Assembly (NCBI RefSeq): GCF_029212575.1 | Contig: NZ_JARGPK010000048.1 | Span: 40,952 to 104,951, forward strand | Source: Antarcticimicrobium sp. | Lineage (GTDB): Bacteria; Pseudomonadota; Alphaproteobacteria; Rhodobacterales; Rhodobacteraceae | Reading direction: 5' to 3' | DNA: 64,000 nucleotides | Shown: positions 8,566 to 18,492 of the stretch, one piece after another | How the letters are laid out: each line of letters starts with the position of its first letter | Numbering within the stretch: the stretch's first letter is position 1 | Notes under the pieces: generated by a model | Seen by the model: only the letters and a program-made list of their open reading frames with translations | What the model was told of the DNA's origin: nothing | The model's database searches: none | Position numbers and translations under genes: made by a program

Positions 8566-10248
8566 ATGATCCCTCGTGACTATCAGCGGGCAGCCGTCGA
8601 CGCTGCCCATGACCGCACGGCCTCGCACGGCAATACCATGCTCGTGCTGCCGACCGGAGCCGGGAAGACGGCCATCGCCGGGTTCTTTGTCGGTGAACAG
8701 GCCGAACGGGACCGCGACGCCAAGATGCTAGTGCTTCAACATACGGATGAGCTCATCGAGCAAAACCGCTCCGCCATCGGCGGCATCTCCGGGCTGGGCA
8801 CCTCGGTTGTCAAGGCAGAGCAGGATTGCTGGGATGGCCGTGTCGTCTTCGGCAGTGTGCAGACGCTTGCCCGGGAAAACCGGCGCAAGCCCATGCCGGA
8901 ACTGAGCCACATCGTGATCGACGAGTGCCACCGTGCAGCCGCCGGAAGCTACCAGGCAATCCTTGATCACGCGCGGGACATCAGCCCTGGAGTGAAATTA
9001 CTCGGGCTTTCGGCCACGCCGGGGCGCGGCGATGGCCGGTCCTTGCGCAAGACCTTCAGCAATGTCGGATACCATCTGCGCATCGGCACGCTCATTGCGC
9101 GCGGCCTGCTTGTCCCGCCCCGGACCTTCACCATCGATCTCGGGATCGACGACGAGCTCTCCGGCATCAACAGCACCGCCGGTGATTTCGACATGCGACA
9201 GGCCGACAAGGTCCTCAATCGCTCGGTGCTCAACGAGACCGTGGTTGAGCATTGGAAGGACAAGGCAGCCGATCGGCGCAGCATCTTCTTCTGCTCGACG
9301 GTCGATCACGCCGAAGCGGTGGCGGACGCATTTCGTGCGGAAGGGGTCATTGCCGAGCCGATAACCGGCGACATGCCAGCCAAGGCCCGCGCCGATCTCA
9401 TCGCCCGGTTCGACCGCGGCGAGGTCCAGGTGCTCACGAATTGCATGGTCCTGACCGAGGGTTTCGACAGTCAGCCTGTGGGCTGCATCGGCATCCTGCG
9501 CCCCATGCTTCACAAGGGGACGTTCATCCAGGCCGTCGGCCGCGGACTGCGCCGGGTCGACCCCGAGCGCTTCCCCGGCATCGTCAAAACGGATTGCGTC
9601 GTGCTGGACTTCGCGGGTGCCGCGCTCCGCCACGGCTCTCTTGAGCAGGACATCGCCCTCGATGAGGATGAAACGCCGCCTGGCGAGCAACCCTGGAAGA
9701 CCTGTCCATCCTGTGACGCGGAACTCCCGCTTGGCGCATCCGTTTGCGATTTCTGTGGGCATGTCTTCACGCGCGACATTGGCGAAAAGCGACTGCTGAC
9801 CACGTTCGAGATGACCGAAGTCGATCTTCTGGATCGCTCGCCATTTTCCTGGTGCGATCTCCATGGCGACGGCCAGGCGCTCATGGCCAGCGGTTTTCAG
9901 GGGTGGGCCGGAGTATTCCATGACGGCGAATTGTGGCACGCGCTCGGTCACCCCAAGAGCAAGCCGATCCGCACGCTGGCTGTAGGGACGCGTGTGCAGG
10001 CGCTTGCTGCGGCCGACGACTTCCTGCGGGCCACGGAAACGTCCAGCGCCTCAGCCAAGAGCAAGCGTTGGCTCAATGACCCGGCCAGTATGCGGCAGAT
10101 CGAACTGCTGCAACGCGCGGGTTTCGAAGCCAGCGGTATGGATTTCGGGCTCTCGAAATATGCGGCCAACTGCCAGCTCAACTTCCGCTGGAACCGGTCC
10201 GCCATCCGAGCCGCTGTCCTGCGCGATCTGAAGCGAAGCGCCGCATGA
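8566..10248 (+). CDS. Superfamily 2 DEAD/DEAH-box helicase with zinc ribbon
   Basis: A 560-residue helicase. Motif I is LPTGAGKTA near residue 30, motif II DECH near 119-122, motif III LSATPGRGDG follows, and motif VI is QAVGRGLRR in the second RecA lobe. A four-cysteine ribbon (CPSCDAEL...CDFCGH) lies at about residues 380-400. The C-terminal 150 residues are specific to this group. Predicted to remodel element DNA during replication or repair alongside the primase and Sak4-like ATPase. It starts 11 bases after the previous gene and overlaps the next by ATGA. Confidence 0.9.
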   Translation: MIPRDYQRAAVDAAHDRTASHGNTMLVLPTGAGKTAIAGFFVGEQAERDRDAKMLVLQHTDELIEQNRSAIGGISGLGTSVVKAEQDCWDGRVVFGSVQTLARENRRKPMPELSHIVIDECHRAAAGSYQAILDHARDISPGVKLLGLSATPGRGDGRSLRKTFSNVGYHLRIGTLIARGLLVPPRTFTIDLGIDDELSGINSTAGDFDMRQADKVLNRSVLNETVVEHWKDKAADRRSIFFCSTVDHAEAVADAFRAEGVIAEPITGDMPAKARADLIARFDRGEVQVLTNCMVLTEGFDSQPVGCIGILRPMLHKGTFIQAVGRGLRRVDPERFPGIVKTDCVVLDFAGAALRHGSLEQDIALDEDETPPGEQPWKTCPSCDAELPLGASVCDFCGHVFTRDIGEKRLLTTFEMTEVDLLDRSPFSWCDLHGDGQALMASGFQGWAGVFHDGELWHALGHPKSKPIRTLAVGTRVQALAAADDFLRATETSSASAKSKRWLNDPASMRQIELLQRAGFEASGMDFGLSKYAANCQLNFRWNRSAIRAAVLRDLKRSAA

Positions 10249-10448
10249 AACGGCCTAACCCCTTGCCTCCAGACCACATGTCGCCCGCTGAACGCCGCGC
10301 CGAGCTATGCGGCCTGCTGGCTCTTGGGCTGGTACGGTTGCAGATGCGTGATCGGGCGGAAGTATCTGACAAAATTGGAGAAAGTAGCCTACACTATCCG
10401 ACCGACGAATGGCGTCATGCAACTCCAACTCACCGGAGAAATGCATGA
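10245..10448 (+). CDS. Small protein between helicase and DUF2924 gene
   Basis: A 67-residue protein that starts inside the stop of the helicase gene (ATGA) and ends overlapping the start of the DUF2924 gene. The N-terminal half carries a conserved-looking MSPAERRAELCGLLALGLVR helix, which I recall from small proteins that precede recombinase modules in alphaproteobacteria. The C-terminal half looks poorly conserved and could be an extension into non-constrained sequence. Function unknown. Confidence 0.6.
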   Translation: MKRPNPLPPDHMSPAERRAELCGLLALGLVRLQMRDRAEVSDKIGESSLHYPTDEWRHATPTHRRNA

Positions 10449-10897
10449 CCAAACAAGATCCCATTCCCGCCCGCCTCGCCGCGCTCAAGACCACGTCGAC
10501 ACCAGACCTGAAGCAGCAATGGCGCGACCTGTTCGACAGCGAACCGCCGCCGTTCAACCGGCGCTACCTCGAGTCCCGCCTGGCCTACCGCATCCAGGAA
10601 CTGGCCTATGGCGGGCTGAAGCCCGAAACGGTGAAAAGGCTGGAGGCGCTTGGCGAGCAACTCGATGGCGGAGATCGGAGGAAGAGCCGCATCCGCGCTG
10701 ACCTGACGCCCATCGTCGGGACGCGGTTGATCCGCGAATGGCAGGGCATTGAGCATGTCGTCACCGTCACCGCCGACGGCTTTGACTGGCAGGGTCGCCC
10801 TTACAAATCGCTCTCCGCGATTGCCCGCGCAATCACCGGAACGCGTTGGAACGGCTGGGTGTTCTTTGGCCTGAAAAACCATCGGAGGGGCGTATGA
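10445..10897 (+). CDS. DUF2924 family protein
   Basis: A 150-residue basic protein (MTKQDPIPARLAAL...). The pattern LFDSEPPPFNR, LESRLAYRIQELAYGGL, then GTRLIREWQG...VTADGFDWQGRPYKSLSAIARAITGTRWNGWVFF is typical of DUF2924, which is nearly always next to a serine recombinase in alphaproteobacterial elements. The second half resembles a small DNA-binding fold with the 'YKSLSAIARAITG' element. The start at 10445 follows GGAGAAATGC. It overlaps the recombinase by ATGA, suggesting it assists or controls recombination. That role is inferred from genomic association. Confidence 0.85.
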   Translation: MTKQDPIPARLAALKTTSTPDLKQQWRDLFDSEPPPFNRRYLESRLAYRIQELAYGGLKPETVKRLEALGEQLDGGDRRKSRIRADLTPIVGTRLIREWQGIEHVVTVTADGFDWQGRPYKSLSAIARAITGTRWNGWVFFGLKNHRRGV

Positions 10898-12204
10898 CCA
10901 AACCGATTGTCCGGAAACTGCGCTGCGCGATCTACACGCGCAAATCCTCCGAGGAAGGGCTGGAGCAGGAATTCAACTCGCTCCACGCCCAAAGAGAGGC
11001 CTGCGAGGCGTACATCGCCAGCCAGCGATCCGAGGGTTGGGTGCTGGTCCGCGATCAATATGACGACGGTGGGATCTCCGGCGGCACGCTCGAACGCCCC
11101 GGGTTGCAACAGCTGATGGCGGACATTGAGGACGGCCTCGTCGACGTGGTCGTTGTCTACAAGATCGACCGCCTCAGTCGCTCGCTGGCCGATTTCGCCA
11201 AGCTGGTGGAAGTCTTCGACCGCAATGACGTGACCTTCGTGTCGGTGACGCAGTCGTTCAACACGACCACATCGATGGGCAGACTGACGCTGAACATCCT
11301 GCTCAGCTTCGCCCAGTTCGAACGCGAGGTGACCGCCGAACGCATCCGCGACAAGGTCGCGGCCAGCCGCAAGAAGGGCATGTGGATGGGCGGCGTGCCG
11401 CCCTACGGCTACCGCGTCGAGAACCGGAAGCTGGTGATCGACGATGATCGCGCCGCGCATGTCCGCTGGATCTTCGCCACGTTCCTCGCGATCGGATCGG
11501 GAACAGAACTGGCCCGCGAGGTCGCCAAACGCGGCATCCGCACGCCGCGCGGCAACCGGGTCGACAAGAAGTACCTGTACCGAATGCTGAATAACCGCGC
11601 CTATATCGGCGAGGCGGTCCACAAGGGCGACAGCTATCCCGGCGAGCATGACGCCATCATCGACAGGAGTGTCTGGGACAAGGTCCACGCCATTCTGACC
11701 GAAAGCCCCCGCAAGCGCGCCGCGCGCACTCGCGCCGACACGCCCGCGCTGCTGAAAGGGTTGCTCTTCGGCCCAGATGGTGCGGCGTTCTCGCCGACAC
11801 ACACACGCAAGGGCGGCAAGCTTTACCGGTACTATGTCAGTCAGACAGTTCTGAAGCACGGCGCTGGATCGTGTCCCGTGGGCCGTGTCTCAGCGGGCGA
11901 GATAGAAGTCGCCGTCGTCGACCAACTGCGCGTCGTTTTCCGCCAGCCCGAGATCGTTGCAGGGACATGGAAGGCGGCGCGCGCACAGGAGGGCGAGATC
12001 ACCGAGGCCGATGCCCGTGACGCGCTGATCCGTCTTGATCCACTCTGGGACGAGCTCTTCCCCGCCGAGCAGGCGCGCATTGTCACGCTGCTGGTCGAGC
12101 GCGTGGACATCAGCACGGCGGGCCTGAACGTCAGGCTCCGCATGGACGGCCTCCGTGACCTTGCGCGCGAGATGTTTGAAGGCGGTGTTGAGGCAGCGGC
12201 ATGA
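10894..12204 (+). CDS. Large serine recombinase (site-specific integrase)
   Basis: A 436-residue serine recombinase. The N-terminal resolvase domain has AIYTRKSSEEGLEQEFNSL (catalytic serine in the RKSS segment), the DDGGISGGTLERP and YKIDRLSRSLADF motifs, and FAQFEREVTAERIRDK. A recombinase domain follows (GVPPYGYRVEN...RGIRTPRGN), then a zinc-ribbon-like and C-terminal part shorter than in the biggest phage integrases. It should integrate and excise the element without needing tRNA homology. It overlaps the DUF2924 gene before it and the HTH gene after it by 4 bases each. The attachment core is not identified. Confidence 0.92.
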   Translation: MTKPIVRKLRCAIYTRKSSEEGLEQEFNSLHAQREACEAYIASQRSEGWVLVRDQYDDGGISGGTLERPGLQQLMADIEDGLVDVVVVYKIDRLSRSLADFAKLVEVFDRNDVTFVSVTQSFNTTTSMGRLTLNILLSFAQFEREVTAERIRDKVAASRKKGMWMGGVPPYGYRVENRKLVIDDDRAAHVRWIFATFLAIGSGTELAREVAKRGIRTPRGNRVDKKYLYRMLNNRAYIGEAVHKGDSYPGEHDAIIDRSVWDKVHAILTESPRKRAARTRADTPALLKGLLFGPDGAAFSPTHTRKGGKLYRYYVSQTVLKHGAGSCPVGRVSAGEIEVAVVDQLRVVFRQPEIVAGTWKAARAQEGEITEADARDALIRLDPLWDELFPAEQARIVTLLVERVDISTAGLNVRLRMDGLRDLAREMFEGGVEAAA

Positions 12205-12599
12205 CCCGCGGAGGGCCAATCCCTGAAACGGTCACACTCCACGTCCCGTTCCGCGTCGTTAAGCGCGGTGGGCGAAAGGAAATGCAGCTGCCCGAGGGCG
12301 TCCAGCAATCGCGGCGGACCGACAACACGCTGGTCAAGGCGCTTGCCCGTGCGTTCCGTTGGAAGAGGTTGCTGGAGTCGGGCGAGTTTGCAACCATCGC
12401 CGAACTATCCGAGCGCGAGGGGATCGCTCCCTCCTACATGACGCGCGTCCTGCGACTTACGCTGCTCCCGCCCGACATCGTAGAGGCGATCTTGGACGGG
12501 AAGCAAGGGCTGGAGGTGACACTGGCGCGCGCGCTCGAGCCGTTTCCTATGGCGTGGGAGGAGCAGCGCCAGCACTTCCAGACAGTTACTGACCATTGA
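12201..12599 (+). CDS. ParB/HTH-like small DNA-binding protein next to recombinase
   Basis: A 132-residue protein. After a basic N-terminal strand region (VTLHVPFRVVKRGGRKEMQLP), a helix-turn-helix is visible at about residues 70-92 (TIAELSEREGIAPSYMTRVLRL). Such genes regularly follow the DUF2924-recombinase pair and may act as a recombination directionality factor or regulator, though I know of no direct proof. The start overlaps the recombinase stop by ATGA. It is the last gene of the rightward element arm. Confidence 0.75.
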   Translation: MTRGGPIPETVTLHVPFRVVKRGGRKEMQLPEGVQQSRRTDNTLVKALARAFRWKRLLESGEFATIAELSEREGIAPSYMTRVLRLTLLPPDIVEAILDGKQGLEVTLARALEPFPMAWEEQRQHFQTVTDH

Positions 12600-12627
12600 A
12601 CTCCATCCGAAAAGTCCGCGCGAGGGG

Positions 12628-12656
12628 TTGATTGGCTATATGCGTATAGTTTATAT
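12628..12656 (+). promoter_or_regulatory. Promoter with spacer palindrome upstream of the defence operon
   Basis: TTGATT at 12628-12633 and TTATAT at 12651-12656 are separated by 17 bases, a good sigma-70-type promoter. The spacer contains the perfect inverted repeat CTATA-TGCG-TATAG at 12636-12649. A WYL-domain regulator is encoded 60 bases downstream, so this palindrome is a natural candidate for its operator and the site of autoregulation. Seen in sequence; binding is inferred. Confidence 0.6.
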
Positions 12657-12716
12657 ACCCATCATCAAACGATTCTGGTGGACGATCTCGCTCCACCTGC
12701 TCAACGAGGACGTGAT

Positions 12717-13574
12717 ATGCGCTGGGGTGTCGAAAAACGATTGGAGTTCATTGAATTCCGCCTCTTTTGGGAGGGCGGCATCAATCGTGCCGATATCGTA
12801 GACCAGTTCGGCGTATCCGTGCCCCAAGCCTCCAAGGACCTGACACTCTACGAGGATAAGGCGCCGGGAAATCTGATCTACGACAAGAGCGCCAAGCGTT
12901 ACAAAGCGGCAGACGATTTCAAGCCAGTATTCATGCAGCCCAATGCATCCGCGTACCTCGCTCATCTGCGCGAGACTAACGGAGGAGCGTCTGGTGTGAC
13001 CGACGCCTGGCTTGCATCGGCGCCGGAGCATGATGCCCTGCCTATTCCGAACCGGCGCGTGGAGCCCGAAGTCCTTCGCGATGTACTCAAAACCGCAAGA
13101 GAAGGGCATTCCATCGAGGTCTTCTACCAGTCCATGAGCGCCAAGAAGCCCACCCCTGAGTGGAGGCGGATTTCTCCCCACGCCCTCGGCAATGACGGAC
13201 TGCGGTGGCATGTTCGTGCCTTCTGTCACATCGACCACAAGTTCAAAGACTTCATCCTCTCGCGATGCGTGAAGACCCGAAAGCATGCGCTATCTGGCGC
13301 GTCTGCGAATGACGACAAGCTCTGGCATGATCGCTTCGCGGTGGCGCTCGCGCCGAATCCAGCCCTGAGCGAGAGCCAGCGGTCGATAATCGAGCAAGAC
13401 TATGAAATGACGAACGGGCGCTCCGAAGTCATGGTACGGAAGGCGCTGCTCTACTACTTCTTGAAGCGTCTCCGTCTGGATGTCGCAGACAAGCTGGACA
13501 ACCCCCACGAGGTCCCGGTCGTGGTCGCCAACCGAGCTGCCTTTGACGCCGCTCTTGCGGAGGCGATGGCATGA
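12717..13574 (+). CDS. WYL-domain transcriptional regulator (BrxR/CapW type)
   Basis: A 285-residue regulator. The N terminus is a winged helix-turn-helix (RADIVDQFGVSVPQASKDLTLYE, about residues 25-47). The middle has the WYL domain, with IEVFYQSMSAKKPTPEWRRISPHAL...RWHVRAFCH, followed by a C-terminal WCX-like part. This is the architecture of BrxR and CapW, repressors that control phage-defence operons by binding inverted repeats in their promoters. The start at ATG 12717 follows GAGGA; an upstream GTG at 12678 would lengthen it by 13 residues. Its stop overlaps the hsdR start by ATGA. It probably represses the operon until an infection-linked ligand relieves it. Confidence 0.88.
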   Translation: MRWGVEKRLEFIEFRLFWEGGINRADIVDQFGVSVPQASKDLTLYEDKAPGNLIYDKSAKRYKAADDFKPVFMQPNASAYLAHLRETNGGASGVTDAWLASAPEHDALPIPNRRVEPEVLRDVLKTAREGHSIEVFYQSMSAKKPTPEWRRISPHALGNDGLRWHVRAFCHIDHKFKDFILSRCVKTRKHALSGASANDDKLWHDRFAVALAPNPALSESQRSIIEQDYEMTNGRSEVMVRKALLYYFLKRLRLDVADKLDNPHEVPVVVANRAAFDAALAEAMA

Positions 13575-16500
13575 AATCGCTCAACTTCGAATTACTACGT
13601 CAGGGCTGGCCTGAACTTGCTGGTCTTGGCGCGTTTGCAGAGTCGTATGCTCACGCTGACCCAGCAAGCGCACTCGTCAAGCTTCGCCTTTTCGCGGAGA
13701 ACCTGACAAAGGATATCTATCGCGAGCTCCGACTGCCAAAGCCGGACCTGCCCACGTTTGTTGATCTCTTGAAGAACGACGCCTTTATCGCGATCACGCC
13801 AAAGGTTGTACTCGACAAACTTCATGCGTTGCGGATGCACGGCAATAAAGCCGCGCATGGCGAGCCCGTAAGAAGCCAACACGCGCTATGGCTGCTCAAA
13901 GAGGCACACGATCTGGCCCGCTGGATGTGTGTCAGATACGGGCAAGCGAAAGCAGACCAGCTTCCGGCCTTCCAGCAACCGGCTATTCCGGGCCAGGTAG
14001 AGGAACGGGAACGGCGACAAGTCCTCGAAAAACTCGCGGCTCAGGAAGCGCAGATGGATGCGTTGCTTTCGGAGCTCGAAGAAGAGCGCTCGAAAGCAAC
14101 TGCGGCCCAGAAGGAAGCGGCTGAGCTCAAACAGCTTGCAAGCTCGGCACAGGCTGCGGCCGATGAGCTTCAGTTTAGTGAGGCGGAAACCCGGACACGG
14201 CTCATCGACAGCATGCTGGCGAGTGTCGGCTGGGATATCGCAGAGGGTGTCAAAAGCACGGCTCAGGTCGGCAAGGAAGTCGAGGTCGACGGCCAACCCA
14301 CGACCACAGGCACTGGTTACGCCGACTACGTGCTTTGGGATGACAATGGGAACCCGCTTGCCGTTATCGAGGCGAAAAAGACCTCTGTCGATGCGGAACT
14401 CGGTCGTCACCAGGCGAAGCTTTATGCAGATAGCCTCCACAAGAGGTTTGGTCACCGCCCGGTCATCTTCTACACAAATGGCTTCGACATCTGGATTTGG
14501 GACGATGCCCAGGACTTCCCACCACGGAAGCTCTACGGCTTCTACTCGAAAGACAGCCTTCAGCATCTGGCCAACTATCAACGCCATCAAAAGAAGCCCC
14601 TCGACACAGTCGAGATCAGCGAACAGATCGTTGATCGCCTGTATCAGCTCGAAGCGATCAAGCGGGTTTCGGAGCGGTTCTCCCAGAAGCACCGTCGGGC
14701 ACTGGTGGTGCAAGCTACGGGTACAGGCAAAACACGCGTTGCGATCGCTCTAACTGACCTTCTGATAAGGGCCGGTTGGGTCAAGCGGGTCTTGTTCCTT
14801 TGTGACAGGAAGGAACTTCGAAAGCAGGCTAAGAACGCCTTCAACGATTTCCTTTCCGAGCCCACCCGGATCATCACTTCGCGCGTCAAGACGAATGCCA
14901 ATGAGCGCGTCTTCCTCGCGACCTATCCCGCGATGCAAAAGGTCTTTCAGTCGTTCGACCCCGGCTTCTTCGACCTCATCATCGCTGATGAGTCCCATCG
15001 GAGCATCTACAACGTCTACGGAGACATCTTTCACTATTTCGATTGTCATCAAGTCGGGCTGACCGCGACCCCGGTCGACTTCGTCACTCGCAACACCTTC
15101 CGTCTCTTTGGATGCGAGGGACAGCTTCCGACGTCGAATTATGATCTCGAACAGGCGGTACAGGCAGGCTACCTGACCCCCTTCGAGGTCTATGAGCACA
15201 CGACCCAGTTTCTCCGCGACGGCATCACCCTCGACGGCCTTTCTCCTCAGCAGATTCAGGAACTGGAAGACCAGGGAGAGGACCCGGCACAGTATGACTT
15301 CTCTTCGGAGCAGATCGACAAGGTCATCTACAATAAGGATACAAACCGCACGATCCTGAGAAACCTTATGGAAAACGGGATCAAGGATGCAACGGGACAG
15401 ATTCTCGGAAAGACCATCGTATTCGCGCGCAACCACCAACATGCGATGCTGATGCGCCAGATCTTCGACGAAATGTATCCGCAGTACGCCGGCAAATTTT
15501 GCCAGGTGATCGACAACTATGACCCCCGAGCCGAGCAACTGATCGACGACTTCAAGGGTGAAGGCACCAACAACGATCTGACCATCGCGATCTCGGTCGA
15601 CATGCTCGACACCGGGATCGACATACCCGAAATCGTGAACCTTGTTTTCGCAAGGCCAGTCAAATCGCCCGTAAAGTTCTGGCAAATGATCGGCCGCGGT
15701 ACGCGTCTCTGTCCAGACCTCTTCGGACCAGGCCAAAACAAGAGCGTGTTTCGCATCTTCGACCATTGGGGCAACTTTGCCCGCTTCGAGATGGGCTATC
15801 GACCCGCCGAACCCACGCAGAGCAAGCCGCTTGCCCAGCTGGTCTTCGAGGAGCGGCTGAACGTTGCCGATGTCGCCCTTCAGAAGAGCGAGATCGCGGC
15901 CTTCGACACCGCCATCGGACTTGTCGAGCAAGACATTAACGCCTTGCCGGAGGAGTCGATCGCGGTTCGAGAGAAATGGAAGGAGAAGCGCGCGCTATCA
16001 CGCCCCGAGGTCTTGAAGGCATTCGCCCCGGCGACCGTCGCCAGACTACGCCAGGAAATTGCACCGCTGATGCAGTGGCGGAACATCCGTGGCTTCGGCG
16101 ACGCTCTTTCGCTCGATCTTCTCATTGCTCGCATGCAGATCGCGGTGCTGCGTGGCTCAGGTGAGATTGCCGACCTGAAAATCGAGCTCCTTGACCGACT
16201 GTCATCCCTCCAGATGCACCTGAACCCGGTCCGCGAGAAGGCGGAAGTCATCAAGCGCGTGAAGTTGGATGCGTTCTGGCAGGATGTAACTGTCGCTGAC
16301 CTTGAGGACGCGCGTCTCCAGCTTCGCGGGATTATGCATCACCGGGCGAAGGGTGGCTCGCAGGGCGTTCCTCCAAAAGTGGTCGATATCACCGAGGATG
16401 CCAGTCAGATGCATCTGGCACGTCGTTCTGCGACCCTGAAATCCGTCGACATGAAGGCCTATCAGCAGATCGTCGAGGCGGAGCTTAAGAAGCACTTCGA

Positions 16501-16966
16501 GACCAATCCAGTCTTGAAGAAGGTCCGTGCCGGTGAAGCCGTGTCCGACCGAGAAATAGACTCGCTCGTGTCGCTCATACTCACCCAGCATCCGGATGTG
16601 CGCCGAGAGCACCTTGAGGAGTTCTTTAGCGAGACCGCCGGTCCGCTATATCTCGCCATCCGCATGATCGTTGGGATGGACTCCGAGGCGGTGCGGGAAA
16701 AGTTCACAACCTTTGTCCAAAAGCATCCAAAGCTGAGCGCAAAGCAGACACGCTTTCTCGCGCTCCTGCAAAACCACATCGCGCGCTACGGCACGATTGA
16801 GGTTGAACGGCTCTATGACGACCCCTTCACCGTGGTCGATGCCGACGGACCGGACGGCGTGTTCGAGGACGAAGCCGACATTGCCGATCTCATCAACATC
16901 GTGCGCTCCTTCGGCACCGAGGTCGAAGAGCGCGAAGACGAAAACCCGAACGAGAGGAAACAATAA
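13571..16966 (+). CDS. hsdR: Type I restriction enzyme R subunit
   Basis: An 1131-residue motor and nuclease subunit of a type I restriction system. It opens with a DUF4145-like domain (about residues 1-110), then a long coiled coil (about 140-210). The endonuclease domain has GYADYVLW and VIEAKK, which supply the PD-(D/E)xK residues near 252 and 266-270. The helicase has QATGTGKTR near 381-390, DESH near 473, and later the QMIGRGTRL motif. The C-terminal part resembles EcoEI-type R subunits. With HsdM and HsdS it would translocate and cleave unmodified DNA. It overlaps the WYL gene by 4 bases and its TAA shares a base with the hsdM ATG. Confidence 0.95.
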   Translation: MKSLNFELLRQGWPELAGLGAFAESYAHADPASALVKLRLFAENLTKDIYRELRLPKPDLPTFVDLLKNDAFIAITPKVVLDKLHALRMHGNKAAHGEPVRSQHALWLLKEAHDLARWMCVRYGQAKADQLPAFQQPAIPGQVEERERRQVLEKLAAQEAQMDALLSELEEERSKATAAQKEAAELKQLASSAQAAADELQFSEAETRTRLIDSMLASVGWDIAEGVKSTAQVGKEVEVDGQPTTTGTGYADYVLWDDNGNPLAVIEAKKTSVDAELGRHQAKLYADSLHKRFGHRPVIFYTNGFDIWIWDDAQDFPPRKLYGFYSKDSLQHLANYQRHQKKPLDTVEISEQIVDRLYQLEAIKRVSERFSQKHRRALVVQATGTGKTRVAIALTDLLIRAGWVKRVLFLCDRKELRKQAKNAFNDFLSEPTRIITSRVKTNANERVFLATYPAMQKVFQSFDPGFFDLIIADESHRSIYNVYGDIFHYFDCHQVGLTATPVDFVTRNTFRLFGCEGQLPTSNYDLEQAVQAGYLTPFEVYEHTTQFLRDGITLDGLSPQQIQELEDQGEDPAQYDFSSEQIDKVIYNKDTNRTILRNLMENGIKDATGQILGKTIVFARNHQHAMLMRQIFDEMYPQYAGKFCQVIDNYDPRAEQLIDDFKGEGTNNDLTIAISVDMLDTGIDIPEIVNLVFARPVKSPVKFWQMIGRGTRLCPDLFGPGQNKSVFRIFDHWGNFARFEMGYRPAEPTQSKPLAQLVFEERLNVADVALQKSEIAAFDTAIGLVEQDINALPEESIAVREKWKEKRALSRPEVLKAFAPATVARLRQEIAPLMQWRNIRGFGDALSLDLLIARMQIAVLRGSGEIADLKIELLDRLSSLQMHLNPVREKAEVIKRVKLDAFWQDVTVADLEDARLQLRGIMHHRAKGGSQGVPPKVVDITEDASQMHLARRSATLKSVDMKAYQQIVEAELKKHFETNPVLKKVRAGEAVSDREIDSLVSLILTQHPDVRREHLEEFFSETAGPLYLAIRMIVGMDSEAVREKFTTFVQKHPKLSAKQTRFLALLQNHIARYGTIEVERLYDDPFTVVDADGPDGVFEDEADIADLINIVRSFGTEVEEREDENPNERKQ

Positions 16967-18492
16967 TGATCACGGGTGATCTCAAGCGGCGCGTCGATGC
17001 GCTCTGGACTGAATTCTGGCAGGGCGGGATCACCAACCCGCTGACGGTGATCGAGCAGATCACGTTCCTGATGTACGCGCGCCTCCTCGACATCAACGAG
17101 GCGCGGGACGAGAACCGTGAAAAGCGGTCCGGCAAGCCGTTCAAGCGCCGCTTCAAGGAAGACGAGCAGCACCTGCGCTGGTCCCAGTTCCGGCACCTTG
17201 GCTCCGACCAGATGCTGCCACTCGTGCGCGACCAGGTCTTCCCGCATTTCCGCAGCACGGTCGCCAGCGGCACGGCATTCGCCGAGTTCATGAAGGACGC
17301 GCAGCTGATGATCCAGAAGCCGGGGCTTCTGGTGAAAGCGGTCAACATGATCCACGAGCTGCCACTGACCGAGGGTGACACCAAGGGCGACCTCTACGAG
17401 TACCTGCTCAGCAAGCTGACAACGGCTGGCATCAACGGCCAGTTCCGAACGCCACGCCATATCATCCGGCTGATGGTCGATCTGCTCGAGCCGAAGCCGA
17501 CAGATGTTGTCGGCGACCCGTCCTGCGGCACCGGCGGCTTCCTTGTCAGCGTCATGGAATACCTGCTCGAAACCTATACCTCGCCCGAGGCGGTGATTGA
17601 GGAGACCGATCCGGATACTGGCAATGTCGAGAAGATCTATATCGGAGACAAGCTCAGCGACGAGGACCGCGCGCACATCCGCAGCAATATGTTCCATGGC
17701 TTCGACTTCGACGCGACCATGCTCCGGATCGCGGCGATGAACCTGATGCTGCACGGGGTGGATGATCCAGATATTCACTACCAGGATACGCTCAGCACCG
17801 GCTTTACGGATAAGTATCCGAGCCAGGCGACCGAGGGTTTCGACGTGATCCTTGCAAATCCCCCCTTTAAGGGCAGCCTCGATTTCGAGGACGTGCATTC
17901 GGGGCTGCTGCGCCAGGTCAAGACGAAGAAGACCGAGTTGCTCTTTCTCGCGCTGATCCTACGCATGCTGAACACCGGCGGCCGTTCGGCGACCATCGTG
18001 CCCGATGGCGTGCTGTTTGGCTCCTCCGGCGCGCACCGTCAGCTGCGTCAGCTCTTGGTCGACAACAACCAGCTGGAAGCCGTGATTTCGCTGCCCAGCG
18101 GTGTGTTCAAGCCCTACGCAGGTGTCTCCACAGGAATCCTAGTGTTCCGCAAAGGCGGGCGGACAGATGATGTTTTCTTCTATGATGTTCAAGCCGATGG
18201 ATTTTCTTTGGACGACAAGCGAGATCAAATCGACGACGACGATCTGCCTGGCTGCTTAGACGCCTGGAAGAAGCGCGATCCAAAGGAGGACACGGATCGG
18301 ACGCAAAAGGCGTTCTTTGTTCCAGCCGAAGAAATTCGCCAGTCGAACTATGACCTTTCACTGAGCAAGTACAAAGAACAGCTTTACAAAGAAGAAACCT
18401 ACGATCTGCCTTCGGAAATCCTGACACGGATGAAGGGCCTCAACGAAGAGATAGCCGCTGATCTCCAAGAGCTCGAAGGAATGCTAGGATGA
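16966..18492 (+). CDS. hsdM: Type I restriction-modification M subunit (N6-adenine methylase)
   Basis: A 508-residue methyltransferase. The N-terminal HsdM helical domain is followed by the SAM-binding motif [10 protein letters not shown] near residue 184 and the catalytic ANPPFKGS near 298-301, the N-P-P-F form used by N6-adenine methylases. It methylates the host copies of the target sequence and forms the core complex with HsdS. The last four bases overlap hsdS (ATGA). The gene is intact and of family length. Confidence 0.95.
   Translation: MITGDLKRRVDALWTEFWQGGITNPLTVIEQITFLMYARLLDINEARDENREKRSGKPFKRRFKEDEQHLRWSQFRHLGSDQMLPLVRDQVFPHFRSTVASGTAFAEFMKDAQLMIQKPGLLVKAVNMIHELPLTEGDTKGDLYEYLLSKLTTAGINGQFRTPRHIIRLMVDLLEPKPTDVVGDPSCGTGGFLVSVMEYLLETYTSPEAVIEETDPDTGNVEKIYIGDKLSDEDRAHIRSNMFHGFDFDATMLRIAAMNLMLHGVDDPDIHYQDTLSTGFTDKYPSQATEGFDVILANPPFKGSLDFEDVHSGLLRQVKTKKTELLFLALILRMLNTGGRSATIVPDGVLFGSSGAHRQLRQLLVDNNQLEAVISLPSGVFKPYAGVSTGILVFRKGGRTDDVFFYDVQADGFSLDDKRDQIDDDDLPGCLDAWKKRDPKEDTDRTQKAFFVPAEEIRQSNYDLSLSKYKEQLYKEETYDLPSEILTRMKGLNEEIAADLQELEGMLG

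Noticed and set aside
1..12599. Complete prophage
   Set aside because: No capsid, portal, terminase, tail or lysis genes are visible; only replication, recombination and integration functions are.
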